Shown: piece by piece, positions 22,098-34,109 of the stretch | Position numbering within the stretch: the first letter of the stretch is position 1 | How the letters are laid out: each line of letters opens with the position of its first letter | NCBI GenBank assembly: GCA_907163375.1 | Contig: CAJQUW010000492.1 | Location: 1 to 64,000, forward strand | Source: Prostheceraeus crozeri | Taxonomy: Eukaryota; Platyhelminthes; Polycladida; Euryleptidae | Direction: 5' to 3' | DNA length: 64,000 bases | Notes under the pieces: generated by a model | The model's database searches: none | Told to the model about the DNA's origin: nothing | What the model saw: only the letters and a program-made list of their open reading frames with translations | Translations under genes and position numbers: made by a program

Positions 22098-22650
22098 AGT
22101 CCGGCAGCCACAGCGAGTATCTGCAGGGAGCAAGGCCGACAATGAAACTTTCACAGAATGATGAGCAGTAGTGTACACACTATGCCTATGCCTAATACGA
22201 ATCTGCGAACATATGCCGAGTTCCACCTACCTCCTCCTCTTGCCACACACCATCAAAGAGAACCACGTTCTGATCCAATGGTATGTAGACTGCAGATTGT
22301 GGTCCAAATGAAAGTTTCTACGTTTTCTCTTGGTAAATGAAAAGTCTTAAGTCTAGCGTCATTACTTTTCGTATGGCATGTCTTCAGGTCATTTCCCATC
22401 ATGTGTACGTCATATTATCATGTCTAATCGTCGATGTATGCAATAATGTGGTTAAATTTGTACTAAATTTCTCAAAATACTTGTCTTTGTCGACATTAGG
22501 AGGTTTGTCAAATCTAAATGTGTTTAGCTTCATAGACAAATACTATAGAATTAAGAAGTGACTTGAAGACCTTTCAGGTCAAAAATCATGGCTCTAGACT
22601 TAGTACTTCTCACTTAACAAGATAAAACAATGAAATTTCATTTAAAACAT
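22098..22650. mobile_element. Family C foldback element, copy 1 (right arm truncated)
   Basis: The left end AGTCCGGCAGCCACAGCGAG is followed by CTGCAGGGAGCAAGGCCGA and ACTTTCACAGAATGATG. The body and part of the inverted right arm are present (GACTTAGTACTT, AATGAAATTTCAT). The outer 190 bp or so of the right arm is missing compared with the copy at 51.0-51.8 kb. Non-coding. Confidence 0.7.
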
Positions 22651-23140
22651 CAATAAAGACTTGGTTTGCAGTGTAAGATGCAACTTCCTAACTTGAATAT
22701 CATTAACAAGTTTTTGTTAGGTTTTATTATGGATTCAACTTCTTTAATAAAATGACACATTTCGCAGGGCAATGATCTCTATGATTATTGCTTCTACAGT
22801 ATAACATTAACATGGATTTTTGAGGGCAACAATGTAGAACATTTGAAGGCGCGTAAGCTCCTGAAAATGTCCTAAATTGTTCCCCGAAAAAAGCTATGTT
22901 AATAATATTGTGCGTAATTGAAATTGTCTGGGCAGCAATGCTATGAATACACATGCAGATATACGCTGATTGAGATTTCAAAAATGTCTTTCACATGCAT
23001 AGATAGAGACATCATCATTACAGGATACATTGTATACCATGTATATAAGACTGATATCTTTGATAATGCCCAGAAATTCATTAACGGCCCGGAAAATTCA
23101 TGGCCTGGAAATGAAACCATAGAAATATTTCGCAACATGG
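22651..23140. other. Unassigned stretch
   Basis: Only short frames, on both strands. No repeat was identified. It leads into a pair of perfect hairpins. Confidence 0.35.
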
Positions 23141-23263
23141 CATACAATGATTATGACATCTACATTTTTCGGGCTGTCAATGGCAAATTGTCGGGCCGCT
23201 AACGCGGCCCTCTAATTTGCCATTGACGCCCTCAAAACATAGCTGTCATCATATCATTGTCTA
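23141..23263. repeat. Hairpin with GC-rich tip
   Basis: Core arms GGGCTGTCAATGGCAAATT and its near-complement AATTTGCCATTGACGCCC lie at 23170-23232. The tip is GGGCCGCTAACGCGGCCC. Weaker complementarity extends to CATACAATGA on the left and TCATTGTCTA on the right. Confidence 0.8.
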
Positions 23264-23459
23264 CTTATATTTCTAAATCCATGGTATGATAATATCGAAT
23301 AATGGCAGTTTGTCGGCAGGCAGCAATGCGCATTACCCGGCCGTCATTTTTCAGTATTTATAACATAGAAGTTGCTGCTAAGATCATAGACTTCTAAATT
23401 GTAGAAGAATGTTCTGTTACAGGAAGTCCATGGATAGATGTAGATGTATATAAGTAGAC

Positions 23460-23561
23460 AATGGAAATACCACATGAGATTTCTCGGTAAGAAATGTACA
23501 AATCGTCGGCCTCTGATTTGTACATTACTTACCGTGAAATCTCATATGGTATTCCTACATT
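23460..23561. repeat. Hairpin, 45-bp arms, tip GTCGGCCTCT
   Basis: The left arm (23460-23504) ends GAAATGTACAAATC and the right arm begins GATTTGTACATTACTTACC. Only a few mismatches lie over about 45 bp, with a 10-base loop. Shape and size resemble a miRNA-like or foldback MITE hairpin. Confidence 0.85.
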
Positions 23562-23745
23562 GTAATAACTATTAGTCATAATGCAGTCCTATTTTTACTA
23601 TACATTAAACCAATGCAATTCGTACTGCAATGCGGTATTGCAGTACGAATTTTTAAATAAAAACTACTGAAAAATATCAAAATATTATCGTAATAATCAC
23701 AAATTAGTCATGCTTGCACAAGAAATTATTCAGTGCAATGTTCTC

Positions 23746-25132
23746 TCAGAACGAACAATTATTGAATTGGCAATTAAAAAACGATAGTCCATTGCCAGAT
23801 TTGTTAGACGAATTAAAGCAGCTTGTTTCTACCGACACATCTTCAAATTTTCTCTTCCGTTTTCCAAAAGAATTTGACATTCTTTGCAATGTCCTTTCCT
23901 TGCACGTTTTGTCATATCGCTCAATTGATTTCTCGCATTTGTGCCCTGTAATGGCACACACTTCAACACGATCAAACCCATCTTCTCGTAGATTTGTAAC
24001 TACAGTCGGGCGAATACAGTGATTCGTATATTCTTTTGAAAGTTTGGCATCCTTGGAGATCGTTTTCATCATTGTTCCTAAAAGAGTTTTTCCTATCACT
24101 TGCTTTGATTGATACCAGTCGACCTTACCGACTTTTTTTGGTTTTGGAAAAAGATTTTTGCATCCACTAGGAATTTTTGATAGATAAAGTCAAAATTTTC
24201 TCACTGGACAAATGCTTGGCTCCCGTTTGTTGGCGTACATTCTTGATTGCTTACAATTATCGAAGTCTTTCTTGCTGCAGGAAGGTTTAACATTCTTTTG
24301 GTGAATGTTATCATGCAACGTCGTGTATCATGCAGACGTATTCTTCGTCATTTGAGTCAAACGCGAAATCGAAGTTTTCAACAGTCAAGTCCCGGATACC
24401 TTCACGTCCGCGATTACCGAAGTAATACATTATATTGTACCAGATTTCTTGCTGTAAAATGGTTGGCGTGCTTTGATCAAAATACAAGGCAAGTTTTTGC
24501 TGGTCAGTTTCTTCTATATGAGGAAAATGATTTGTCCTCTTCTCTGATTTCAGCCATTCTGAAATTTTTGACTTTAGCATGTTATTGGAGGACACGAATT
24601 CTTTGTCTTGCATTATATTGAATTCTCTGTTGAGAGGAGATGTTGAGAAATGTCGATGCAAAGCTGCTCTAATGCATAGTAGAGAAGAGCCAGAATAACA
24701 TTCTCCGTTGTTCTTTTTTAGTTGACTGTAAAAATATCTCAATCTGAAATTTAAGTCACTAGCTGAGATAGCTTTAAAATCACAGTCTAAATTCTTCAAT
24801 TGAAGAAATTCTTCAAACTTTTTGACATGAACTCTTTCTTGAATTACTGAAGATTCAGATCTATGGCTTCTCTCGAACTTATTCATTTCCTCTTGTATTT
24901 GTGCTTGCATTTGAGATGACAGTGATTGTTCATCAGAGCTAAGCTTGTCATTATCATTGATGGAGTCAAATAAGCAGTCGACACTGATGTTTTCCGGTAG
25001 CTCATCCATTATACGATCATTTGCCTGGTTTTCGATTAGTCGATTGTATTCGTTCGTTGATAGTCCTGAAACACATCCTTGCTTCAACATCGAAAAATCT
25101 ACCATGCCTGCACTAATTTTTTCGGTAGTCAT
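23746..25132 (-). pseudogene. Crypton-type tyrosine recombinase, nearly whole
   Basis: DNA transposon-encoded tyrosine recombinase, about 460 residues in all. The N-terminal 273 codons (24311-25132) carry an acidic leader, a SAM-like core-binding region (FEEFLQLKNLDCDFKAISA, then RAALHRHFST) and the first catalytic arginine in YFGNRGREGIRDL. After a frame change and one in-frame stop between 24100 and 24310 (where VDWYQSK is readable), the C-terminal 117 codons hold the HxxR box in TNHCIRPTVVTNL, a second histidine in ITGHK and the nucleophile in SIERYDK. So the R, HxxR, H and Y set is present. It is related to Cryptons and the DUF3504 domain of ZMYM/KCTD1/QRICH1-type host proteins. The two breaks make a functional host gene unlikely unless an intron removes them. 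The copy looks fairly young. Confidence 0.7.
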
Positions 25133-25370
25133 AATAGCTCCTTAATACCAGCCGTAGAAGTAATCATTCAAATCATAAGAGCATTGCAGTCCACTTTTTT
25201 GAATTTCAAAACAACTAAGGAAAATAGGTATTCTATGAACACAGAAGGGCAAGAAAGTGTAGAAATCCGAGTCCGCGAACTCATGATATCATGGTTGAAT
25301 TCTTAAGGAATGTTGATTTAAGAAATATCATGGAGGTATAGCATAGCTAAGTAATAGTTATTACAATATC

Positions 25371-25470
25371 GCTGCTATCTCTATTTTGTGAACTGCAATG
25401 TCTTTGTCCTCAGGCGCTACGCGCCTTCGGCCTACAAAGACATTGCAGTTCAGAAAATAGAGACAGCAGC
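25371..25470. repeat. Hairpin, 37-bp arms, tip GGCGCTACGCGCC
   Basis: The left arm contains TGTGAACTGCAATGTCTTTG, and the right arm its complement CAAAGACATTGCAGTTCAG. The loop itself holds a small GC-rich inverted repeat. Confidence 0.85.
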
Positions 25471-25479
25471 CATACATTG

Positions 25480-26039
25480 TTGCCTTCTTTTTTCCGCATT
25501 ATACCATAACTAAATCACACACAATAAAGTTTACGCATCCCAAAGTGAGACAAACATCAAAGTGTGCAACAGTTAGTCTCACTTGCTCACTTCAATTTAT
25601 ATACATTACCACATAGAAAGTTTTTCATCCTCTAAAATTGCAAATAATTCATGGAAATCTCAAGAAAAGCCGTTGACATCTACAATTTTACATCAAATAT
25701 AAGTAGATTTTGACAGTCATAATGATAGATTATCATAGATTCTGAGGATCCTGTGAAATATAAGGCTACTTACGGAACTCGTACAACGTCATTCATCCAA
25801 ATTGTATTATTCTCGATCAACAAGCTATGTCCTCACCCCTCGGGCTCGTGTATAGACAAGTTGGTCACGAACAGTGCAATAGAGCACCTTATTGAAGGTA
25901 CGAAAGAGTCCGTATCCATATGCCCAGAGAGTCACTATATGGGGGTCATGGAGTCCTATTTAGAAAGGGTCCACATTACTATGGGGTCCGTTTCGAAGGT
26001 CCAAAGGGGTCCGTATAGTGACCGCATAAGTCAAAATGA
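25480..26039. other. Unassigned stretch before LINE tail
   Basis: A 97-codon frame (25753-26046, plus strand) has no recognisable motif. A patch of repeated GGGTCC(G/A) phrases at 25945-26020 looks like a degenerate short repeat. Confidence 0.3.
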
Positions 26040-26790
26040 CTTTTAGTATTATGGACCAGTTAGATGGTTCAACCATTTACTACTTATCATTAGCCTTTTG
26101 AGATTCCTGACATTGATAGTCCAAACAATGTGAAAATTCTGGATGTGATTTTTGACCATCATTTCTCATGGAATAATCATGTTTCTGCTATTTCGAAAAA
26201 AGTGTCCTCACGTCTCTATGTTCTGCGTCAATTGAAACCTTTTTTCGATACACGTGACTTGGTTACTGTGTACAATAACTACATCCGCTCTATTTTGGAG
26301 TATGCAGCGCATTTGTTTATCGGTTTGAACAAACCACAGAGTGATTGTTTAGAAAATTTATAGGATCGTTCACATCGAATTATTTGTGGTACTTCAAGTG
26401 GTTGTAGATGTGTCAACTTCATTCCTTTGTATTATCGACGAACTTTAATTGGTTTTGATTTGTTCAACATGTTTTTAAATGATCCTCAACATCCTTTGTA
26501 CCATCTTTCACCCCACAAACTGCCATATGCTGCTAAATTGCTTATGTTTGCCTATAATTCCTCAATTAAAAGTAATTCCTTCTTATCCAATATGATTCGA
26601 CTGTTTAACAGCGGGTTCATTCGTTAACACTCTGCTCACATGTATAAATGGTCGTTCACTAATTTCTAAATTGTTATTTCATTGTTAATTTTAATTTTGT
26701 ATTTCATGTTCCCTTCCTGTAACTGCATGCCTTAGTCTCACGATTATCAATAGTGAGGCCTTCACTTCAATAAACGTCAATTATTATTAT
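26040..26790 (+). mobile_element. LINE 3' end (C-terminal ORF2 plus tail)
   Basis: Reads in one frame from about 26099, with a single in-frame stop at 26361, to the end at 26627. Typical post-RT motifs are ILDVIFDHHFSWNNHVSAIS, YNNYIRSILEYAA, LPYAAKLL. The 3' UTR ends with CAATAAACG and (ATT)n at about 26770-26785. The reverse transcriptase is missing (5' truncation). It belongs to the same broad group as, but a different family from, the LINE at 5.2-6.6 kb. Only one stop suggests a younger age. Confidence 0.8.
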
Positions 26791-28783
26791 AATTACATTC
26801 AGATGTTCACCTTCTACCATTTAATCAGAAAGACAAGTTGTCCAACAGCTCCTCGGTTGATTTGTCAGTTTATACAAAATGCCTTGCAAAATGTTTGCAA
26901 CTAAAATTACCAATGAAAACAATAACTGTCTATTTTTTCTAGGGATTTTTCCAATTCTGATAATCATGTGATGATTGTATATTCTATCCTTAATAGATAG
27001 AGCCTAGATGACTTCTAATGTCATTTCATTTTTAAAGGAGGTATTTTGACACCTGTGAAATATCCTCACAACACTACTTATAAGTTCATCGGATCCGTTT
27101 TCTATTTTGCGCCTCAAATACGTGCCCATCCATATTACCTTATCCAGAAATTATGCGACGCACATCCTTCTAGCAATATTATTTTACATTACACTACATA
27201 ATTAATTATTTTCTTGTCATATGTGCACAAATCATCTACAAAGAATATACAATTCAGAAAATTTGTCTGATCAATTTCGGACACTTATTATCCGGACCTT
27301 TTTGCCTAGCAGTGAGATGGACAGTTTGCACTAGTTACACACATAAATATATAATTATGATCCTTTTTCGTGCTTTACTATTGAAAATCTTCCTGTTTTA
27401 TGAGAAATCGTAAGTGACAATATTTTGCATCACATTTTATTTCTGTGATCTCGATACCGTCTCCCACAACACATGATCAATCAGAAAAAGCTTGAGATAA
27501 TCGGTTAAAGTGCTCGTGTTCATCATTGATGATATTCACATTTGAGGAGGAATTGGCGGATGAGATTATAAATTACTATGTTTAACACAGAAGAATGGAT
27601 GATTTATTGAATTATCAGACAACCATGTCTCAGGAAGAGATGATAGATGAAAGGATTCATTCATTTTTTACTCAAAGCATCAAACGTGTACAAAAATAGA
27701 TCGCTCAATAGTGGTAAAGGAGATATGCATTCGATAAAAGGGGAAAGAATTCCTAAAAAAATAACGTGGGATGCCTTCATTTATCCAATTTTCCGTGATT
27801 TAAATCACTGGAAAACAAAAATAGTCTAATAGTGTTTCACCCGACTATTAACAATGATTTCCTACCATCTGAAATATTCCGGGAACAATAAATCCATATT
27901 TCTCAAAGGCCATGATTTCGCTGACAGTAAACAATATTCATGATAATACATCGAGAATGTGTACGTCAGTTGCCCCACAGAGGTGCTATTCTGAGCGCCA
28001 AAAAGGATATCTGACCTCATCACATTGAGCTGCGTTGTGATGGGGCTCAACTTCCAACGTGTTGCGAAGATAACACAGAAATTCACTGAATCAATTAGTT
28101 GGCCCTATGAGGCCGTTTTTAGCGGCTCCAAGTTGCACAGCTCATAATAGTCACTTACGCAACAACTGAAAAATTGCTGCATTCCTATCAGTTAACTGCG
28201 ACATTGTTGTATTGATGGTTTTAATGATTACTACAAAAAGTACCCAATACAATACCAAAAGTGCACAATGCAATATTGCGTCGTGCAGTTTTGACTTTGT
28301 CATAGACTTAAGTGACATGATGCATAGACAGATCTATGGATACGTCCCTACAGAAGAAGGCGACAATGCCTGAAATCTATCCGCTGTATCGATGTTATTA
28401 CCCAATCTGCGATATTGCTCGGAAACTGTAAAGTGATTTCCATTTACTGCCATATTGCAGAGTAAGTAGACATCAAATTGTTGAAATTTTATATACTGGC
28501 TGTCAGATGCCTACATCGTAAACTATGTAGGCCTGATTTTAAAGACTGCTTTTCAAGGGCATGGCGCATGCTTTAAAGAATCATTTTCTAAAACAAATGA
28601 TGACTGCTATAAGCCTTTTGCCTCGTCAATCTAAGATATCAGGTCGCTGTGTGGGTAATAATAGCAATGCGATGTTGCCCACCCTATGAACAGATATCTT
28701 TGTTATAATAATTTAACAATCACACCTACTCTGTTAACTGAAGAGTACGAAAGCTGGCTGATTTTGACTACGAAACCAATTTA
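26791..28783. other. Gene-free stretch
   Basis: About 2 kb without a supported gene. Small inverted repeats occur (for example GCCTACATCGTAAACTATGT near 28516). No family could be assigned. Confidence 0.35.
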
Positions 28784-28955
28784 CAAAACGAGAATAACAA
28801 AATGTACAAAGGCGCTATTGTTCGTGCTTATACACTACGAAAGCGATTGGCCTTCCTATTAGATTATCTTTATCATCCAATGGGAAAGCCAATCGCTTTC
28901 GTAGTGTATGAGCACGAACAATAGCGCTTTCGCACATTTAGTTATTCTCGTTTTG
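28784..28955. repeat. Near-perfect long hairpin (about 75-bp arms)
   Basis: The left arm begins CAAAACGAGAATAAC and includes GCGCTATTGTTCGTGC and CACTACGAAAGCGATTGGC. The right arm mirrors all of these and ends GTTATTCTCGTTTTG. Even the inner segment (CCTTCCTATTAGAT / ATCCAATGGGAAAGG) pairs. It is the strongest hairpin of the series in the window. Confidence 0.9.
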
Positions 28956-29013
28956 CACATCGTTTTCGTAAGAAGCTTTGGCATTGCACAGTTTGTAGTG
29001 TAGATTTTGAAAG

Positions 29014-29072
29014 CATCAATGAATCGTACAGCCGAGGCCGAAAGGCGGCCGAGGCTGTAAGAATTATTGATG
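29014..29072. repeat. Hairpin, tip GAGGCCGAAAGGCGGCC
   Basis: Arms CATCAATGAATCGTACAGCC and GGCTGTAAGAATTATTGATG pair with a few mismatches. A second GGCC pairing closes the loop. Confidence 0.75.
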
Positions 29073-29179
29073 GTTGAAAAAGCTAGGTATGATTACTATT
29101 GCAGTGAATGCGTACTATGACTCATGTGCATGTACATGAAGCAGTCTGGAAGTTTCTGTCTACATACATATTGGTTTTT

Positions 29180-29224
29180 GACTCAGTATCCGGCAACAAC
29201 GACGATTGTTGCCGGCTCTGAGAC
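29180..29224. repeat. Short hairpin CCGGCAACAA / TTGTTGCCGG
   Basis: GACTCAGTATCCGGCAACAA pairs with TTGTTGCCGGCTCTGAGAC around a CGACGA loop. Confidence 0.75.
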
Positions 29225-29639
29225 GGTATCAATGAAATAAATAATGCATCATAGTATTCACTACAATCGAAGATCATATTATGGACCAAAATGCAAAGAT
29301 ATCTAACAATTCGACCTCTATGGCAAGTTCCATTTCTACATCATCATAAGGATGCTGCCCTTGAACAGCACGTTTTTCGTTTACCTATTTACGTTGACAA
29401 GGCTGCAGCTAGGGTTTAATACAGGTTCCACTAAACGTCGTATAGGGATTTTGACTGACTGCAAAAATGGCTAGAATTACTATTGAAGCTAAATTTTATT
29501 GCAAAGTTACAAATGAAACATAAACTTCATAAAATTAAGTGAGCACCTATTTTTCCCCTTTTACAGCACTCATCATAACATTTCTCAAAATTCTCGCCTA
29601 ATCATCGAAATTCATTTCGTATATTTTCTTTTTGTGCAG

Positions 29640-30175
29640 TGCAGGATCTCGGCTTTAAAACTGTGGACTGTCTCTTTTAAATATCCACAAAGAAAAAACA
29701 TTGGGGAGACAACTCTGGGGATCTCGGAAGCCAGGAGAACTCACATCCTCGAGGGATGATGCGATGTTCGAAAGTTTCCTGCAAAAGTTTCAATTATTAG
29801 CACTGTGACACGTGACACCATCTAGTTCAAACCACAAAGCATTGATTTGGTAATGTCTTAACTGCTGGTATCAAGGACTATATTAAAAGCGACCTCATCA
29901 TTTCCAGGTACTTTGAACCACATGCATTGTGACTGCTTTTCTGTTGTCGTCTTCGAAAAGTATGGTCAGTAATACTAATACAGTAATGCATAATTCCACA
30001 TCATACTGTTATCTTCTTAGGATGTAGGGGTTGCTGCTGAATCACTTGAGGGCTTTTTGTAGACCAGAAGCGACAAATGTGCTCATTCACAAATCCATGC
30101 AAGTTGAAAAGTGCTTCGTTTGTCATTGTCAGCGAAGTGAATTTGTCCTCTCTAGCAAAAAGCGCAATAAAACGC
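29640..30175 (-). mobile_element. Mariner-like transposase catalytic remnant (second copy)
   Basis: Minus-strand frames give, in protein order: FNLHGFVNEHICRFWSTKSP and PLHPKKITV (region after the first catalytic Asp), then ETFEHRIIPR and later VFFLWIFK, the counterpart of the PDFFLWGYLK block near the third acid. It clearly belongs to the same broad mariner group as the fragments at 21.2 and 38.9-39.9 kb. Several stops and frame changes make it an old, dead copy. Confidence 0.6.
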
Positions 30176-30179
30176 CTCG

Positions 30180-31251
30180 CATATTGTAATCTCGCTTCAA
30201 AGTGACTTAAAGAGACGCTCTGTATAATCTGTACTTCTGTACTCTCCCAGAAAAGCGGGCTAAAAGATCAGACCAGAGTTTTCATATCGTGACAGTTTAC
30301 TTTCACAGATTTAGAAGATAACCGATAACTTTATTATATGAATAACAAACAATAAACTGAATTCAATAAAGAAAGTCAAAAAGTATGATTGAAAAAAGAC
30401 AAAAGACGGAGAAAGATAACTATATAATTGCGTCATCGATTCCAAGAAAAATAAAAACTTCACTGTTTCACCACAAAAGCCTATGCTCCTGATTGTTGTT
30501 CTACTTTCCCTCTACCATGAAAATCTGGCTGTTCATCTCTTTGAAACTCAACAATTAACTTCCAAAGTACAACGCAACAGACTTCATGACGAATAGAAAC
30601 AAATCGTGTGACCTCTTCTGCATTTTTGAATGGTCACCTACATTTTGAGAACTTTTCAAACGACATTGATAAAAGAAAGGAACTTCGTCTTTCAAATGCA
30701 AGATAACTTATCACTATGAATTCGGTAATTAATCAAAAGGATCATGTGTCTCACTATCTTTTTCGATTAACATCTCTGTCGAAATCTGTATTTCGCTTTC
30801 AGATATGAAAACTAAATAGAATTATCTACATTATCTGTAGCATTCTGCACAATTTCTCAGTTATTGTAATGGTCAAATAATTCTGTAGAAAGAATGAAAT
30901 CACACGATTAATTAAAAATTCTAAATTAAAAATCAGAAGATTGGATTTCAGTAAGATGGCAGGGTGACAAAGGTTGTTAGTCGGTCAATGCGCTCAGTCA
31001 CGATAATTTTCCATGTGCTTCGAATACTTTCGTGTCTTGAAAGAAAACCCGCAAGGTTTTCTAATATTATTCATGAATCATGACATAACTTTTTCAAGAA
31101 AACTCATCATGACCAGCCACAAATGTACTTTCTTCTGAAAGGATGAGAATTTATGGAAAGGCTAGAGTTAAGAAACGAATATCAAATAAAATTCAGGTTT
31201 TGGACGTTCAGTTTTCAATAATTGGACAGTTGACTGATGAATTTGTCTCTT
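30180..31251. other. Gene-free stretch
   Basis: No coding frame or repeat with support was seen. Confidence 0.35.
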
Positions 31252-31906
31252 AGTTTGGCAGCCAGGATGAGTTTGTGCAAGGAACGAGAATGAGAACCGA
31301 AAATGAGACTTTCGAATAATGATGTACACCTTGCGACTACTACGAATCTGTGCGTCTGCTGAGTTATACCTGGTTCCTCTTCTTGCCAGATGGGTTCAAA
31401 AAAAACACATGTCAATCCAATGGGACACAGATTGAAAGTTTTGGCAAAAATGAAATATCCTTCCTATCATGTACATGTTTTGCTATCATGTTTCTGATCC
31501 GCGATGCATGCAACAATGTGGTGAAATGTGGATTTAAGTACTCAAAACACTTGTGCTTGCCGACGTTAGGGAGCTTGTCAAATCTGAATGTGTTTGGATC
31601 CATATACAGGGGTACATAAACATGAAAGTAAAAGGCCTGAAGACATATCATGCCGAAAATTATCTCTAGACTTAGAAATTTTCACCTAATCAGAAAAAAC
31701 ATGGACATTTTTATTGTAAGCAAGTATTGCAATCTGCGTCCGATTAGATTTGCATGTGCCTTTCTTTAATCATGTCTGCCAAGAAGAGGAGCCAGGTAGA
31801 ACTCGGCAGACGCGCAGATTTACAGTAGCCATGATGTGTATTTCATTTTGTGAAAGTCTCATTTTCGGCCTCGGTTCCTGCAGAAGCTCGTTATGGCTGC
31901 CGGACA
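31252..31906. mobile_element. Family C foldback element, copy 2
   Basis: Both ends are present: left AGTTTGGCAGCCAGGATGAG, right GGCTGCCGGAC preceded by CGGCCTCGGTTCCTGCAG. The arms of about 250 bp are diverged inverted copies of each other, with a central loop holding CCGACGTTAGGGAGCTTGTC. Older than the copy at 51 kb, judging by arm divergence. Non-coding. Confidence 0.75.
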
Positions 31907-32002
31907 ATATCAAGAATTATCAACTATCAATGCTGAACTCTCACGTATTTCTAGCCGTTGATAACCACCGTCCTGGTATGGTATGGCTTCAGTGTGAAGT
32001 TT

Positions 32003-33320
32003 GTTTCATTTTTTTCTCAGGTATGATGCAATATCTCGCTTTCAATGTATTACCATTCAACACATTAGAGAATGGAGAAAGATCTATGGTGGTCAAATTT
32101 CAAATTTTGATATCGATACAACTCACAATTGCTTTTACAAATTGAACATAAACGTGAACTGAAATCCAGCTTTTGTAAAATAAAATGGCACACGATCAGT
32201 TTACCAGAGGTATGGCTATTGGAATGATTCGTTGTGGTAGAAGTTGTGCGAGTGTTGCCGAAGAGCTCAACTATCGAGAGTCGTTGTTTGGAGGTGGTGG
32301 TGTCGATGGAAAGCAGAAGGAGATGTTAAAAAGAAGAAGGGATCTGGTCGACCAAGGAAGTCAGCAGGAAGGACAGACGCACTTCTAGTTTTAGCTGCAA
32401 AGAGGAATAGATTTGTGTCAGTCCCAAAGCTAGTCGTACACTGGAAGAGTGCCTCAAATATAGACTGTAGGGTTCGAACGGCTCACCGAACGAAGATTGC
32501 GAGAAGCTGGAATTCAATCGCGACGACCAGCTGTCCTAATTCCATTGAGTTTTGAGCACCGCAGAAGACGAGTTGCCTGGTGTGATGCCCATCGCTCATT
32601 GAATGGCCATCACTGGCAGAAAGTCTTGTGAACCGATGAATCGAGATTCACTCTGGATTTCAATGACGGTCGTGTCAGTGCGTCGTCTTCCAGGTGAACG
32701 CTTTGCCCCATGCTGTATTAAAGAACACGACAGATATGGTGGTGAAAGTGTTATTCTGTGGGGTAGCATTTGGCATGGCGGACGAACGACAGCAGTCATC
32801 ATCAAAGGCACGTTGACTGGAGAGAGGTATCTCAATGAAATTGTGCTTCCTGTTGTTGCACCAGTGGTCAGGGTAGAGGATCTCGTCTTCCAAGACGACA
32901 ACGCAAGACCACATCGCTCCTCGGCTGTCATTGCCACTGTCAGGAGATTGAACATTCAAACCCTTGACTGGCCTGCACGCTCACCTGACTTGTCACCCAT
33001 TGAACAAGTATGGGACGAGCTTGGGCGGCGAGTGAGAGACCGCTATTCACTTCCACCAGTGTTCCTGAAGATTCTCTCTGAAAGACTGACAGAGCAGTGG
33101 CTTCTCCTTGAAGCATCCTTCATTCAGAAACTTTGTGAATCCATGCCATCTCGGATTACTGAATGTATTGGAGCTAGAGGGGGGCACACGCGATTTAAAG
33201 TTGAATCTGCTGCATGCGTTGTTTTTCTGTGCTAGCGACTTGGTGGAGATTGTGACTAAATTATCAAGGCATCATACATACACTGTACATGTATATATAC
33301 CAGTCAAAAATGAAAGAAGT
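32003..33320 (+). mobile_element. Possible extent of the Tc1-like element
   Basis: GTTTCATTTTTTTCTCAGGTAT near 32006 and ATACCAGTCAAAAATGAAAG at about 33297-33316 are imperfect reverse complements at sensible distances from the transposase, so they may be its inverted termini. TA duplications were not established. Treat the limits as tentative. Confidence 0.35.
32185..33235 (+). pseudogene. Tc1-like DD34E transposase, recently broken
   Basis: Cut-and-paste DNA transposase acting in the nucleus on its own TIRs. N-terminal helix-turn-helix part: MAHDQFTRGMAIGMIRCGRS, then a frame change near 32265 to VKKKKGSGRPRKSAGRTDAL (the GRPRK hook). A further frame gives RLREAGI. The first catalytic Asp is in TDESRFTLDF (after an in-frame stop at about 32628). 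A further frame change near 32670 leads to the open 32603-33235 frame with FQDDNARPH (second Asp) and SPIEQVWDELGRR (Glu). By count, 34 residues separate the second Asp and Glu, giving DD34E. In total about three frame changes and one stop. The full normal length (about 340 residues) is otherwise present. Confidence 0.9.
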
Positions 33321-33947
33321 TAAAGAAGTAAATGTTTCAAAAAATTTGTCAATGAGTATATATAAGTGTGGGAACTCCCCCTTACTCTGATGTTTTTTAA
33401 GTGCCGACAAATCCGCCATCTTTTTTAGCCAAGATCAATTAATTTCTATGTCGAATCAGCTATCAACCTTGTGTCAACATTCCACTAAACATAGAAATGG
33501 ACGTTTCATCTATGTAGGTCTTCCAAACGTTTACGGATAGCTGTGTCATTTTTCGCTGATTCTTAGTTTTGGCATAGCTATTCATTCCCTTTCATTCATA
33601 GAAGTAGATAATAGTACACTATGGACTTTCTATTGTATTGTTAATTTCTATGCTTTCATTCCATATTTCAATACTGCTCTGTTGTCAATGGCGCTATCAA
33701 ATGAAACTGTTTGGGCCCTGGCTAAAAAATAATATAGCTAAAAAAGTGGCTTGTAAAAGTAACACTGATAGCTGTCGCCACAAGTCAACTACTGATTCCA
33801 TACTTCCCTTATACATTTATTATGGTCCTGACGAAAGCTTTTCAATTTTAAATTATATAAATATATGGTTAAGATATCTATGCGGCTTGTAAAGGTGTGT
33901 GCAGCCTGGGAGTTGAAGTGAAATATCAAGTACGAAAAATAAGTAGC
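33321..33947. other. Gene-free stretch
   Basis: No supported gene. A frame at 33638-33892 is AT-rich and motif-free. Confidence 0.35.
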
Positions 33948-34109
33948 AGTTATACCGTAGACAAATGTGGTGTATGGAGATTTATTTTCATAGTTTCAAA
34001 ACATTAGTATTCTGCATAGATCACGAGCTTTAGCGGGTGATCTATGCAGAATACGAGTGTTTCGAAACTATGAAAATCTCCATGCATCACATTTGTCTAT
34101 GGTATAACT
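33948..34109. repeat. Long hairpin, about 72-bp arms, tip CGAGCTTTAGCGGG
   Basis: The left arm AGTTATACCGTAGACAAATG, continuing to ATTCTGCATAGATCA, is mirrored by TGATCTATGCAGAAT, continuing to CATTTGTCTATGGTATAACT. Few mismatches over the whole length. Confidence 0.9.

Noticed and set aside
23746-25132. Host ZMYM/KCTD1-like gene
   Set aside because: Two breaks in the frame and no other host-gene domains; a Crypton copy is the simpler reading, though an intron cannot be ruled out.
25753-26046. 97-codon plus-strand ORF as a gene
   Set aside because: Contains repeated GGGTCC-type phrases and no motif; borders a truncated LINE.
31230-31252. CTGATGA near a foldback end as a second hammerhead
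   Set aside because: No stem II or GAAA follows, so only the 7-base core is shared.
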